Positions 1 through 7,064 of a stretch of DNA of 64,000 nt are shown piece by piece. The notes beneath the pieces are model-generated. The model was not told where the DNA came from. It worked only from the letters and a program-made list of their open reading frames with translations, and did no database searches. Position 1 is the stretch's first letter. Every line of letters begins with the position of its first letter. The stretch comes from Devosia sp. YIM 151766 (lineage in GTDB: Bacteria; Pseudomonadota; Alphaproteobacteria; Rhizobiales; Devosiaceae): NCBI RefSeq assembly GCF_030285925.1, contig NZ_CP127251.1:2170001-2234000 (forward strand). The letters are read 5' to 3'. The translations under genes and the position numbers were made by a program.

Positions 1-1
1 C

Positions 2-385
2 AAGATCGGCGACACTGTCCGCCGCCTCGCCCTTGATGGGTCCAATCGTCAGCCCAAATTCATCATTCCCAGTGCTTTGGACCGCGCTAATGCTAACAAT
101 GCGTTAACCGGATTGGCCTTGGTGTCAGCCTTATGGTGCCGCTATTGTTTCGGCACCACCGAGAGCGGTGCCATCATCGGACCCAATGATCCGAACTGGG
201 ACCGCCTCACCGCCCAGGCAAGAAAAGCCCGAGAAAAACCCGCCGCCTGGCTCGATATGAGCGACATCTATGGCGACCTCGCCCAAGCGCCATCCTTCGC
301 ATCTTCCTTTACCAAGTCATTGAATTTCCTGTGGAAAGAAGGAACGGCAGCGACACTCGAAGCCTATCTGGCCGACCGTCTCTAG
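2..385 (+). CDS. Mannitol 2-dehydrogenase family protein, C-terminal fragment
   Basis: Open at the left edge; about 127 residues are visible and end in TAG. The segment DGSNRQPKFIIPS followed by ALVSALWCRYC is typical of the C-terminal helical domain of long-chain polyol-specific dehydrogenases, which interconvert mannitol, arabinitol or related polyols and ketoses with NAD. The N-terminal Rossmann domain lies outside the window, so substrate cannot be judged. A TTG at 77 could be mistaken for a start, but the family homology clearly runs upstream of it to base 2. The next gene, 55 bases downstream on the same strand, is a pentulose kinase, so the pair probably oxidises a polyol and phosphorylates the resulting ketose. 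Confidence 0.85.
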   Translation, partial: KIGDTVRRLALDGSNRQPKFIIPSALDRANANNALTGLALVSALWCRYCFGTTESGAIIGPNDPNWDRLTAQARKAREKPAAWLDMSDIYGDLAQAPSFASSFTKSLNFLWKEGTAATLEAYLADRL

Positions 386-440
386 TCCGCTCCCATCGCT
401 TCGGTTATGGTCCGGCCCGAAGCAAAAAGAGAGGGCGGGC

Positions 441-2027
441 GTGTCGCAAGACTTCCTGGTCGGCGTGGATGTAGGAACGGGCAGCGCCCGGGCCGGTATT
501 TTCACACGCGACGGTAAACTATTGGGGCGCCACGAAAATCCGATCCTGATGCGGCGCGAAGACGCCAATTTCGCCGAGCATGACAGCAGCCAGATCTGGT
601 CCGCCGTCTGTGCCGCCGTCCGCGGCGCCATGGCGGCCGCCGGGGCCGATCCCGCCGCCATTGCCGGCATCGCCTTCGACGCCACCTGCTCCCTCGTCGT
701 CCGCGATGGTGACGGCGAGCCCGTGACCGTCTCCCGCAACGGAGAAGATCGTTGGGATACAATAGTTTGGCTCGACCATCGGGCGCTGGACGAGGCCGAG
801 CAATGCACCCGCACCGGTCATGAAGTGCTCGATTATATCGGCGGCGTCATGTCGCCGGAAATGGAAGTGCCCAAGCTGATGTGGCTCAAGCGCCACCTGC
901 CGCAAAGCTGGCAGCGCGCCGGGATGATGTTCGACCTCGCCGACTTCCTCTCCTGGAAAGCCACCGGCTCCCTCGCCCGATCCCAATGCACTCTGGCCAC
1001 CAAATGGACCTATGCGGCGCACCAAGCCATTGGGTGGAAAGAAGATTTTCTGACACAGGTCGGCCTCGAGGACCTGGTCGCCAAGGCATCCCTGCCCGAA
1101 AAAGCCTCCCCGATAGGCGCCGATCTCGGCCCCCTGACCCCGATTGCCGCCGAACAACTGGGCCTCACCACCAGGTGCCGCGTCGGCGCCGGATTGATCG
1201 ATGCCTATGCCGGGACATTGGCAGAATTGGGTCCCCTCACCGCCCGTCCCGAGGAAATGGACCGGCACAGCGCCCTCATCGCCGGCACCTCCAGTTGCGT
1301 CATGTCCATGTCGCGGCAAAGCCTTGCCGTGAAAGGCATTTGGGGGCCGCATCTGGGCACTATCCTGGACGGATATTGGCAGTTGGAGGGCGGCCAATCC
1401 GCGTCCGGCGCCCTGCTCGACCACATCCTGCGCTGGCACGGCGCCGGCGGCGAGCCCAGCGCTCAACTGCACCAAGCCATCTGCGACCGCGTCATGGAAC
1501 TGCGCGCCGAGGCTGGCCCTGCCTTTGCCAGCCGCCTGCATGTCCTGCCCGATTTCCACGGCAACCGTTCGCCATTGGGCGATCCAAATGCCCTCGGCGT
1601 GATTTCCGGCCTGACGCTCGACAGCGATTTCGACAGCCTCTGCCGCCTCTATTGGCGCAGCTGTGTCGGCATCGCCTTGGGTATCCGCCATATCCTGGAA
1701 ACCATGAGCGGAGACCGCTCCCCCGTCGAATACCTGCATGTCATTGGTGGCCATACGAAAAATCCGTTGCTGATGGAGCTTTACGCTGACGCGACCGGCT
1801 GCATCGTCATCGAGCCCAATACGCCGGACGCCACCTTGCTCGGCATGGCCATGGTGGCCGCCAATGCCGCCGGCCTCTATCCCAGCCTCGACCGCGCCTG
1901 CCTCGCCATGCATCGGAGCAGCACGCAACGGCATCCCAATCCGGCGATGCGCCCGCAATTCGACCGCGATTACCGGATTTTCCTCGAAATGCTGAAACAG
2001 CGCCAGGCAATCGACGCGCTTGAATAA
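441..2027 (+). CDS. FGGY-family pentulose kinase (D-ribulokinase-like)
   Basis: 528 residues, the normal size for the FGGY pentulose kinase subfamily that includes D-ribulokinase. The N-terminal phosphate-binding motif VDVGTGSARAG lies at residues 9-19, and IAGTSSC in the second half fits the adenosine/phosphate region of the FGGY C-terminal domain. The predicted role is ATP-dependent phosphorylation of a ketopentose or similar sugar in the cytoplasm. GTG at 441 is chosen because a purine-rich GAGGGCG lies just upstream. It follows a polyol dehydrogenase fragment, which supports a polyol-to-ketose-phosphate route. The exact sugar (ribulose, xylulose or another) cannot be decided from the sequence. 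Confidence 0.85.
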   Translation: MSQDFLVGVDVGTGSARAGIFTRDGKLLGRHENPILMRREDANFAEHDSSQIWSAVCAAVRGAMAAAGADPAAIAGIAFDATCSLVVRDGDGEPVTVSRNGEDRWDTIVWLDHRALDEAEQCTRTGHEVLDYIGGVMSPEMEVPKLMWLKRHLPQSWQRAGMMFDLADFLSWKATGSLARSQCTLATKWTYAAHQAIGWKEDFLTQVGLEDLVAKASLPEKASPIGADLGPLTPIAAEQLGLTTRCRVGAGLIDAYAGTLAELGPLTARPEEMDRHSALIAGTSSCVMSMSRQSLAVKGIWGPHLGTILDGYWQLEGGQSASGALLDHILRWHGAGGEPSAQLHQAICDRVMELRAEAGPAFASRLHVLPDFHGNRSPLGDPNALGVISGLTLDSDFDSLCRLYWRSCVGIALGIRHILETMSGDRSPVEYLHVIGGHTKNPLLMELYADATGCIVIEPNTPDATLLGMAMVAANAAGLYPSLDRACLAMHRSSTQRHPNPAMRPQFDRDYRIFLEMLKQRQAIDALE

Positions 2028-2056
2028 GCGCGCCCGGGCGCATCGATGGCCGGCAG

Positions 2057-2081
2057 GGAACCAATATTCCCATCTTCCGTT
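2057..2081 (+). promoter_or_regulatory. EcfG-type stress promoter
   Basis: GGAAC at 2057-2061, 16 bases, then CGTT at 2078-2081. This matches the alphaproteobacterial EcfG consensus GGAAC-N16/17-CGTT exactly. It lies 39 bases before the ATG of the small membrane protein at 2121 and probably also serves the DUF3309 gene behind it. Confidence 0.8.
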
Positions 2082-2120
2082 CTTCTGTCACGCAGCCACT
2101 GGCCGTCGCAGGAGACCGAA

Positions 2121-2288
2121 ATGAACCAGTTTCAGATCAGAACGCTTGAAGATGCGGGTCGCACCACCGCCGTGTGGAATTCCGACAGCTTCGATCATCA
2201 GCCGCGCTATGCGGACGTCTTCATCGCGCTGCTCCCGGCTTCGCTGATCCTGCTGGCCACCGCCGTGCTGCTCGTTGCGCTGCTTTAA
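2121..2288 (+). CDS. Small single-span membrane protein, unknown function
   Basis: 55 residues. A polar N-terminal half (MNQFQIRTLEDAGRTTAVWN) is followed by one hydrophobic span, about residues 33-55, that runs to the C-terminus. I do not recognise a named family. ATG 2121 is preferred over the longer reading frame from 2046 because GCAGGAG sits about 8 bases upstream and because the promoter at 2057-2081 would otherwise lie inside the gene. The exact EcfG promoter upstream and the DUF3309 gene 47 bases downstream suggest a stress-induced envelope peptide. The function is unknown. Confidence 0.65.
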   Translation: MNQFQIRTLEDAGRTTAVWNSDSFDHQPRYADVFIALLPASLILLATAVLLVALL

Positions 2289-2335
2289 GGGTCGCTCCGC
2301 AATATCGGAATTCGCACCAAATTCAGGAGGGCCAT

Positions 2336-2494
2336 ATGACGCTTGGCACAATTCTTCTCATCATCCTCATCCTCTTGCTTATCGGCGCCTTGCCGACCTG
2401 GGGATATTCGCGCGGTTTCGGCTATTTCCCCTCAGGCATCCTGGGCGTCGTGCTCATCGTGGTGCTGATCCTGGTGTTGATGGGACGCCTGTAG
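2336..2494 (+). CDS. DUF3309 family small membrane protein
   Basis: 52 residues, very hydrophobic, with the DUF3309 pattern: an isoleucine/leucine-rich start (MTLGTILLIILILLLIGALP), then TWGYSRGFGYFPSG, then a second hydrophobic span ending GRL. Members are short two-span membrane proteins of unknown function, common in alphaproteobacteria. An AGGAGG-like site precedes the ATG. No separate EcfG promoter is visible, so it is probably cotranscribed with the small gene at 2121 from the promoter at 2057. Confidence 0.8.
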   Translation: MTLGTILLIILILLLIGALPTWGYSRGFGYFPSGILGVVLIVVLILVLMGRL

Positions 2495-2626
2495 GCCACC
2501 GGCAAAACGGGCACGTTCCGGTCTTTCGGAAACGCACCCATAGCCCATGGATAATCGCCCCCGATCCATGCGCAACCTTCGTCCCGACGAGCGAGAGCTT
2601 GTTGGGACGGCTTTCGGGCGGGCATT

Positions 2627-2652
2627 GGAACCGGCAATTGAGCCGATGCGTT
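2627..2652 (+). promoter_or_regulatory. EcfG-type stress promoter
   Basis: GGAAC at 2627-2631, 17 bases, CGTT at 2649-2652. This is consensus with the 17-base spacer variant. It lies 30 bases before the DUF883 gene at 2683, with an AGGAG-type ribosome site between. Confidence 0.75.
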
Positions 2653-2682
2653 TTCTCTACGATTTAAAAATAGGAGCGTCTT

Positions 2683-3057
2683 ATGGCAACTACGAGTGAC
2701 ATGGCCCCGGGCCGCAAGGGCGGCGCCAGCAAAAATACCACGCCGCAACGCAATACCGATCCGCAGGGCAAGGAGCGTGACCTGGAGGCCCAGGTTGCTC
2801 AATTGCAGGACGACCTCAAATCCATCACCGAAACTCTCGGCAAGCTCACCGGCGACAAGGTGGACGAGGCCCGCTCGGTCGCCGCCACCGAATTGCGCGA
2901 GCTCAAGCGCAAGGGCCAGCATATGCTGGACGAAGCCCAGGATCAGGCCGAAGCGGTTGAAAAGCAGCTCAAGGATACCATTCGCGAGAAGCCGCTGACG
3001 GCGGTGGCAACCGCTCTCGGCGTCGGCTTCGTTCTCGCCCTACTTACCCGGCATTGA
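2683..3057 (+). CDS. DUF883 (ElaB/YqjD-like) membrane-anchored protein
   Basis: 124 residues. A charged, heptad-rich helical region (about 30-100, with LEAQVAQLQDDLKSITETL) is followed by a C-terminal hydrophobic anchor (about 103-120, ending LALLTRH). This is the layout of the DUF883/ElaB/YqjD family. E. coli YqjD binds ribosomes and sits in the inner membrane in stationary phase; whether this homologue does the same is unknown. TAGGAG precedes the ATG. It overlaps or abuts the following membrane gene, as yqjD is followed by yqjE in enterobacteria, and it has its own EcfG promoter. Confidence 0.85.
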   Translation: MATTSDMAPGRKGGASKNTTPQRNTDPQGKERDLEAQVAQLQDDLKSITETLGKLTGDKVDEARSVAATELRELKRKGQHMLDEAQDQAEAVEKQLKDTIREKPLTAVATALGVGFVLALLTRH

Positions 3058-3059
3058 CC

Positions 3060-3491
3060 ATGGGCTTGCTCGGGCCTTTGACGGCGCTGTTCGGGCTGGA
3101 ATTGAAAAGCGTTGCGGCCCGGGCTCGGGCCGCCGCCATCCTTTATGGATTGATGGCGCTTTTCCTGCTGGCCGCTGCCATTTTTCTCGTCCTCGCCGCC
3201 TATCTGGCTCTGGCAGACCTTTTCAGCCCGATCATTGCCGCTCTTATCCTGAGCGGCGCGTTCTTGCTTCTGACCCTGGCCATCTATGCTGGCACCCTGA
3301 TCGGCCGGGGCCGGCACCGGCAGGAAGTGGCGGAACAACGTCGCGCCAGCGAATCCGGCGCCTTCGTCACCACGGCAGCCCTCACCGCTCTGCCTATGCT
3401 CCTGCGCTCGCCGGCAATAATTCGTTTCGGCTTGCCGGCCGCGGCCGTCGTCGCCTTCGCGCTTCTGCGCGATCGTTCCGACAAGAGCTAG
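3060..3491 (+). CDS. YqjE/phage-holin-superfamily-like membrane protein
   Basis: About 143 residues with two strong hydrophobic spans near 25-50 and 57-80, and a third weaker one near the C-terminus. It sits directly behind the DUF883 gene; a TTG at 3054 would overlap that stop, while the ATG at 3060 is a better start. The DUF883 plus holin-like pairing resembles yqjD-yqjE. Despite the family name there is no prophage around it. The likely role is a stress-induced inner membrane protein transcribed from the promoter at 2627. Confidence 0.7.
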   Translation: MGLLGPLTALFGLELKSVAARARAAAILYGLMALFLLAAAIFLVLAAYLALADLFSPIIAALILSGAFLLLTLAIYAGTLIGRGRHRQEVAEQRRASESGAFVTTAALTALPMLLRSPAIIRFGLPAAAVVAFALLRDRSDKS

Positions 3492-3499
3492 ATGATTGC

Positions 3500-4414
3500 C
3501 TATTCCGTCCCGGCAATCTCGCCGGGCCGGACCACCGGCATGGCCCGCGGATGCATCTTGAGTGTCACGCTGGCGTCAAGCGCGATCAATTCGCCATCGA
3601 TAACAGCGTGATTGCCGCGCCTGCGCTTGGGGAAGCGAAGCACCAGTTCTGGCACCTCCGCTTCGCTGACCAGCGCATTGTCCCGCCATCTGCCGGTAAA
3701 CACGTCAAGCGCCAGCGCAAGCAGGTCCCGGCCCGTCGTGCCGGCGGCGACATAGACGCCCAATAGCCCGCTATCGAGCCGCGCCGCCACCGGGATCGGA
3801 CCATCGTCCAAGGGGTTGTTGGATATGGCGACGCCCGAAACCGTCTGGGTTCTCGCGCCATCCGGGCCAATCAATTCAACCAGAAAGCGCGGAGGATTGA
3901 CGGCGGTTGCGACAATCGCCCGCAGGCTCGCCATCATCTTGCCGACGCGATCTCGATACACCATGCCATTGCGGATGCGGACCAGTCTTGCATGGATGCC
4001 CACGCCAAACTGATGCACGAACGGACGTCCATTGGCGGTGGCGATGTCGATATGGTCGATCCGGCCGCGGGCAATGGCGGCCAGCGCCAAATCCAGATCC
4101 ATGGGCATATCGAGCGCCCGGGCAAAAAGGTTCATCGTGCCGGCCGGCAGCACGGCGAGCGGCTTGCCACTGGCATAGGCCGCTGCCGCCGCTGCCGATA
4201 TCGTGCCGTCGCCGCCACCCGCCAGCATGACATCCACTGCGGCGTCGCCGGTGGCCTCGGCCAAAGCCGCCTCCACTTCGTCGCCGCCGATCACGCGGCA
4301 TTCCAGGTCATGGCCTTGCCGCGAAAACACCTCTTCTGCCCGCCGACAAAAATCAGCAAGATCCATGGTACGGAGCGTCCCGCCGTCCCGGTTCAGAATG
4401 GCTCTGAAACGCAT
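3500..4414 (-). CDS. Diacylglycerol kinase catalytic-domain protein (YegS/LCB5 type)
   Basis: 304 residues. The nucleotide-binding loop GGGDGT is at residues 66-71, and LPAGTMNLFA follows at about 89-98, the two hallmark motifs of the DAGK_cat fold. Family members phosphorylate diacylglycerol, sphingoid bases or other lipids with ATP. The C-terminal half (VIDGELI) fits the second domain of YegS-like enzymes. It is convergent with the stress membrane operon, only 8 bases apart. No EcfG promoter is visible upstream of 4414. The lipid substrate is not deducible. Confidence 0.85.
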   Translation of the reverse strand: MRFRAILNRDGGTLRTMDLADFCRRAEEVFSRQGHDLECRVIGGDEVEAALAEATGDAAVDVMLAGGGDGTISAAAAAAYASGKPLAVLPAGTMNLFARALDMPMDLDLALAAIARGRIDHIDIATANGRPFVHQFGVGIHARLVRIRNGMVYRDRVGKMMASLRAIVATAVNPPRFLVELIGPDGARTQTVSGVAISNNPLDDGPIPVAARLDSGLLGVYVAAGTTGRDLLALALDVFTGRWRDNALVSEAEVPELVLRFPKRRRGNHAVIDGELIALDASVTLKMHPRAMPVVRPGEIAGTE

Positions 4415-4548
4415 TCTAAATCTCCAACGCGGCTGCCATGGGTCGCCCGAGCTCGGCCAGATGAGCAGACTAGCCTATCGGCGACAGGTTAGTGCTTCAG
4501 TCGAATTTCAATCCGTTTCACTCCTAGGTCGACCAGGAGCACGCCCTG

Positions 4549-5031
4549 ATGCAGAAGCGAGGGAGACAGGCGGCGCGTTCCGGCGCCACCCCGGCGGCCG
4601 AGGCTCAACAGATGGTCAACCAGCATTCGTTCCTCCTGCGCCGCCATGACCTGTTGGCGGGACGAACCGTTCTTATCGTCGAGACCGAAATTATCATCGC
4701 CCTCAACATGCGGGCAATACTGCAAAATCTTGGAGCGGGCCCGGTCGTGATGATGACCAGTCCGCAGGAATTCCACCGCCGCCGCACATCATGGGACGAC
4801 GTGGTTCTGGCCATCCTGGAGATGGATTCCCGGCGACCCGATCAGTTGCACCTGGTCCGGGAGGCGCTCGGATCGAGTGTCCCGGTATTGGGCCTGACCG
4901 CCGACAGCCAATTGCAGAGCGCCATGCCGGAATTTTCCGGCATGGCGATATTGGTCAAGCCCGTACCCGACGATGCTCTGGCGGTGGCCGTGCTGCATCT
5001 GCTGCATGGCCCCGGCGATCAGAACGAGTGA
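4549..5031 (+). CDS. Degenerate receiver-domain protein beside the stress sigma locus
   Basis: 160 residues: an extension of about 38 residues, then a receiver-like fold. The first strand TVLIVETEIIIAL keeps E45 and E47 but has T46 between them. The strand that should carry the phosphoacceptor reads VVLAILEMDS, with E91 where Asp is expected. T117 and K137 (ILVKP) are retained. The Asp-to-Glu change suggests a non-phosphorylated, possibly constitutively active-like or purely docking receiver. AGGAG about 10 bases before ATG 4549 supports the long start. It is convergent with ecfG, and the two genes overlap by 13 bases, which hints at a link to the general stress response. Confidence 0.75.
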   Translation: MQKRGRQAARSGATPAAEAQQMVNQHSFLLRRHDLLAGRTVLIVETEIIIALNMRAILQNLGAGPVVMMTSPQEFHRRRTSWDDVVLAILEMDSRRPDQLHLVREALGSSVPVLGLTADSQLQSAMPEFSGMAILVKPVPDDALAVAVLHLLHGPGDQNE

Positions 5032-5573
5032 TTGCCCGAGGTCACCTGCGAGGAAACCGCATCCGGACCATAATCGGCTTCGCCGCTGATCTGCAGCAAT
5101 TCAGTCAGGCGCGACCGTGCCCGGCTGACCCGGCTTTTCATCGTGCCGATGGCGCAATCGCAGATCGCCGCCGCTTCCTCATAGGAAAAACCGGAGGCGC
5201 CGATCAGGATGATCGCCTCGCGCTGGTCATCAGGCAATTGCGCCAGAGCCTTCTTGAAATCCTCAAGGTCCATGGCGCCATATTGCGATGGATGCACGGA
5301 GAGGCGTTCGGTGAAAATACCGTCGCTGTCCTGCACTTCCCGGCCGCGCTTGCGCATCTGGCTGTAGAATTCGTTACGCAGGATCGTGAATAGCCAGGCC
5401 TTGATATTGGTGCCCATCTGAAAGCTGGTCTGCTTGGCCCAGGCCTTCATCACCGTATCCTGCACCAGATCGTCGGCCTTGTCGTGCTTGCCGGTCAAGG
5501 ACACGGCAAAGGCGCGCAGACTGGGCAGCGTGGCGAGCATCTCGCGTTTGAACGAGGTTCCTTCGGCACTCAT
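5019..5573 (-). CDS. ecfG: EcfG general stress sigma factor
   Basis: 184 residues starting at MSAEGTSFKREMLATLP. Region 2 (LRAFAVSLTGKHDKADDLVQ ... FTILRNEFYS) and region 4 (QLPDDQREAIILIGASGFSYEEAA, then GTMKSRVSRAR) match the EcfG/sigma-EcfG (ECF15) family. EcfG directs RNA polymerase to general stress promoters and is held by the anti-sigma factor NepR until PhyR is phosphorylated. The longer frame up to 5768 reads through nepR in another frame and is rejected. It starts 4 bases after the nepR stop, so the two are one operon. Matching promoters are present in this window. Confidence 0.93.
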   Translation of the reverse strand: MSAEGTSFKREMLATLPSLRAFAVSLTGKHDKADDLVQDTVMKAWAKQTSFQMGTNIKAWLFTILRNEFYSQMRKRGREVQDSDGIFTERLSVHPSQYGAMDLEDFKKALAQLPDDQREAIILIGASGFSYEEAAAICDCAIGTMKSRVSRARSRLTELLQISGEADYGPDAVSSQVTSGNHSF

Positions 5574-5577
5574 GCCG

Positions 5578-5799
5578 TTACTCCCCGTTCCGTTTGTTAG
5601 TCCCGGCCTGCTGCGCCTTTTCGGCATTGTCCAATCTTTCGAGCAGGTCGAGCAATTGATCAGGAACGCCTTCTTCCTGTACTGCCCCATAAAGCGCCCG
5701 CAGGCGCGATCCGATGTCCGAATTCGGCCCAAGGCCGTCATCAGCCTGCCCCGGCTGCGTTCGCGCACGTCGCTGGGTCACCCATATATCCTTTGTCAT
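5578..5799 (-). CDS. nepR: NepR anti-sigma factor
   Basis: 73 residues. The core IGSRLRALYGAVQEEGVPDQ and the following LLDLLERLD (about 29-57) are the conserved NepR helices that wrap around EcfG or, alternatively, the sigma-like domain of PhyR. Variable tails on both sides are normal. It is first in the nepR-ecfG operon and divergent from phyR, the classic alphaproteobacterial arrangement. A near-consensus EcfG promoter lies 46 bases upstream, giving autoregulation. Confidence 0.93.
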   Translation of the reverse strand: MTKDIWVTQRRARTQPGQADDGLGPNSDIGSRLRALYGAVQEEGVPDQLLDLLERLDNAEKAQQAGTNKRNGE

Positions 5800-5844
5800 A
5801 CTTAATTCGACCGATCAGTCTTTTTGCCATCCCTGGAGCCTAAG

Positions 5845-5869
5845 AATGTCCCGCAGGCAAAAAAGTTCC
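5845..5869 (-). promoter_or_regulatory. Probable EcfG-type promoter for nepR-ecfG
   Basis: Read on the minus strand: GGAAC (5869-5865), 16 bases, CATT (5848-5845). The -35 element is perfect; the -10 differs at one base from CGTT. It faces nepR and lies back to back with the perfect phyR promoter, the two GGAAC boxes being 10 bases apart. Confidence 0.55.
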
Positions 5870-5879
5870 ATCCCTTTGA

Positions 5880-5904
5880 GGAACTTTTCTCTTGCCGAGC
5901 CGTT
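5880..5904 (+). promoter_or_regulatory. EcfG-type promoter of phyR
   Basis: GGAAC at 5880-5884, 16 bases, CGTT at 5901-5904, an exact consensus match. It lies 50 bases before the phyR ATG and implies positive feedback of the stress response on its own activator. Confidence 0.85.
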
Positions 5905-5954
5905 TCAGGCTGCTGTGAGATCACATCACAAGCGTCATCTGGGAGATCGCGTCT

Positions 5955-6749
5955 ATGTCTTTGTCCACGCGGATTGCACCGCACCTGCCCTATCTGCGTC
6001 GTTTTTCCCGGGCGGTCACCGGGTCGCAGACCTCGGGCGACGCCTATGTGGCAGCCACGCTCGAAACCCTGATCGCCGACATTTCTCTGTTCCCCGAAGC
6101 CTCTAGCGACCGCATCGCCCTGTATAAGCTGTTCTCGGCGCTGTTCTCGTCGTCGGCGGTTTCGGTGCCCGAGCCGGCTTCCAGCTTCGTTTGGGAGCAG
6201 CGCGCCGCCGCCAATCTCGCCAATCTGGCGCCGCGGCCCCGCCAGGCATTCCTGCTGGTGGCGGTGGAGGGCTTCACCCACGATCAGGCTGCCGAAATCC
6301 TCTCCGTGCCGGACGAGGAATTCGCCTCGCTCCTGGACGCCGCCTCCAACGAGATTTCGCGCCAGGTGGCTACCGAAATCATGATTATCGAGGACGAACC
6401 GCTCATTGCCATGGACATCGAGCAGATGGTGGAGAGCCTGGGGCACAAGGTGGTCAGCATCGCCCGCACCCACAAGGAAGCCGTGGCGCTGTTCGATCAG
6501 ACCCGCCCGCGCATGATCCTCGCGGATATCCAACTGGCCGACGGCAGCTCCGGCATCGATGCGGTCAACGACATTCTCAACACCCATTCGGTGCCGGTGA
6601 TTTTCATCACTGCCTTCCCCGAGCGGTTGCTGACCGGTGAACGCCCCGAGCCGACCTTCCTGGTCACCAAGCCGTTCAACCCGGAAATGGTGAAAGCATT
6701 GATCAGCCAGGCCCTGTTCTTCGAGGACGGATCGCGCGCCGCGGCGTGA
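5955..6749 (+). CDS. phyR: PhyR general stress response regulator
   Basis: 264 residues. The N-terminal part (about 1-135) is an EcfG-like sigma mimic (FLLVAVEGFTHDQAAEIL at 99-116), and the C-terminal part is a receiver with acidic E146/D147, phosphoacceptor D191 (MILADIQLADG), T219 and K239 (VTKPF). When phosphorylated, the sigma-like domain binds NepR and frees EcfG. ATG 5955 has GGGAG upstream. It is divergent from nepR-ecfG and has its own EcfG promoter. No PhyK/HWE-type histidine kinase is in the window, so the input kinase is encoded elsewhere. Confidence 0.95.
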   Translation: MSLSTRIAPHLPYLRRFSRAVTGSQTSGDAYVAATLETLIADISLFPEASSDRIALYKLFSALFSSSAVSVPEPASSFVWEQRAAANLANLAPRPRQAFLLVAVEGFTHDQAAEILSVPDEEFASLLDAASNEISRQVATEIMIIEDEPLIAMDIEQMVESLGHKVVSIARTHKEAVALFDQTRPRMILADIQLADGSSGIDAVNDILNTHSVPVIFITAFPERLLTGERPEPTFLVTKPFNPEMVKALISQALFFEDGSRAAA

Positions 6750-6792
6750 TCCGGTCAACAACATAAAGGCAGTGCCGCATTGTTCAGTGCGG

Positions 6793-6817
6793 GAACTCTT
6801 GTCTTCGCCCATCGTTT
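6793..6817 (+). promoter_or_regulatory. EcfG-type promoter of the DUF1328 gene
   Basis: GGAAC at 6793-6797, 16 bases, CGTT at 6814-6817, an exact consensus match placed 18 bases before the ATG of the DUF1328 gene (30 bases before the alternative ATG at 6848). It separates that gene's transcription from phyR upstream. Confidence 0.8.
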
Positions 6818-6835
6818 ATCCGGCAGGACTAAATC

Positions 6836-7012
6836 ATGGAGCTTCCCATGCTGTATTACGCTCTCGTATTTCTGGTGATCGCCCTGATCGCCGGCGTTCT
6901 GGGTTTCGGCGGCATTGCCGGTGCCTCGGCTGGCATCGCGCAAATCCTGTTCTTCCTGTTCCTGGCCTTCCTGGTGATTTCGCTGGTGATCGGCTTGTTC
7001 CGCAGGACCTGA
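6836..7012 (+). CDS. DUF1328 family small membrane protein
   Basis: 58 residues, nearly all hydrophobic. [20 protein letters not shown] and [18 protein letters not shown] are characteristic of DUF1328 (YtjA-like), two-span membrane proteins of unknown function that are frequently stress-induced. ATG 6836 has AGGA seven bases upstream; the internal ATG at 6848 would give the 54-residue size more usual for the family. It has its own consensus EcfG promoter and ends in a strong terminator. Confidence 0.88.
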   Translation: MELPMLYYALVFLVIALIAGVLGFGGIAGASAGIAQILFFLFLAFLVISLVIGLFRRT

Positions 7013-7028
7013 TTTCTGCAACCAAGAC

Positions 7029-7060
7029 AAAAAAGCGGCGCTTCGAAGCGCCGCTTTTTT
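7029..7060. terminator. Bidirectional intrinsic terminator
   Basis: A GC-rich stem (AAGCGGCGCTT paired with AAGCGCCGCTT around a minimal loop) is flanked by an A-run on the left and a T-run on the right. It therefore can stop transcription of the DUF1328 gene on the plus strand and ydcF on the minus strand. Confidence 0.9.
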
Positions 7061-7064
7061 GCAT

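Noticed and set aside
3060-3491. Phage holin and hence a prophage remnant
   Set aside because: The holin-superfamily resemblance is general; the gene pairs with a DUF883 gene, as in yqjDE, and no other phage gene is near.
5574-5768. N-terminal extension of EcfG through nepR
   Set aside because: This stretch is nepR in another frame; EcfG homology begins at 5573, and nepR is a well-conserved gene.
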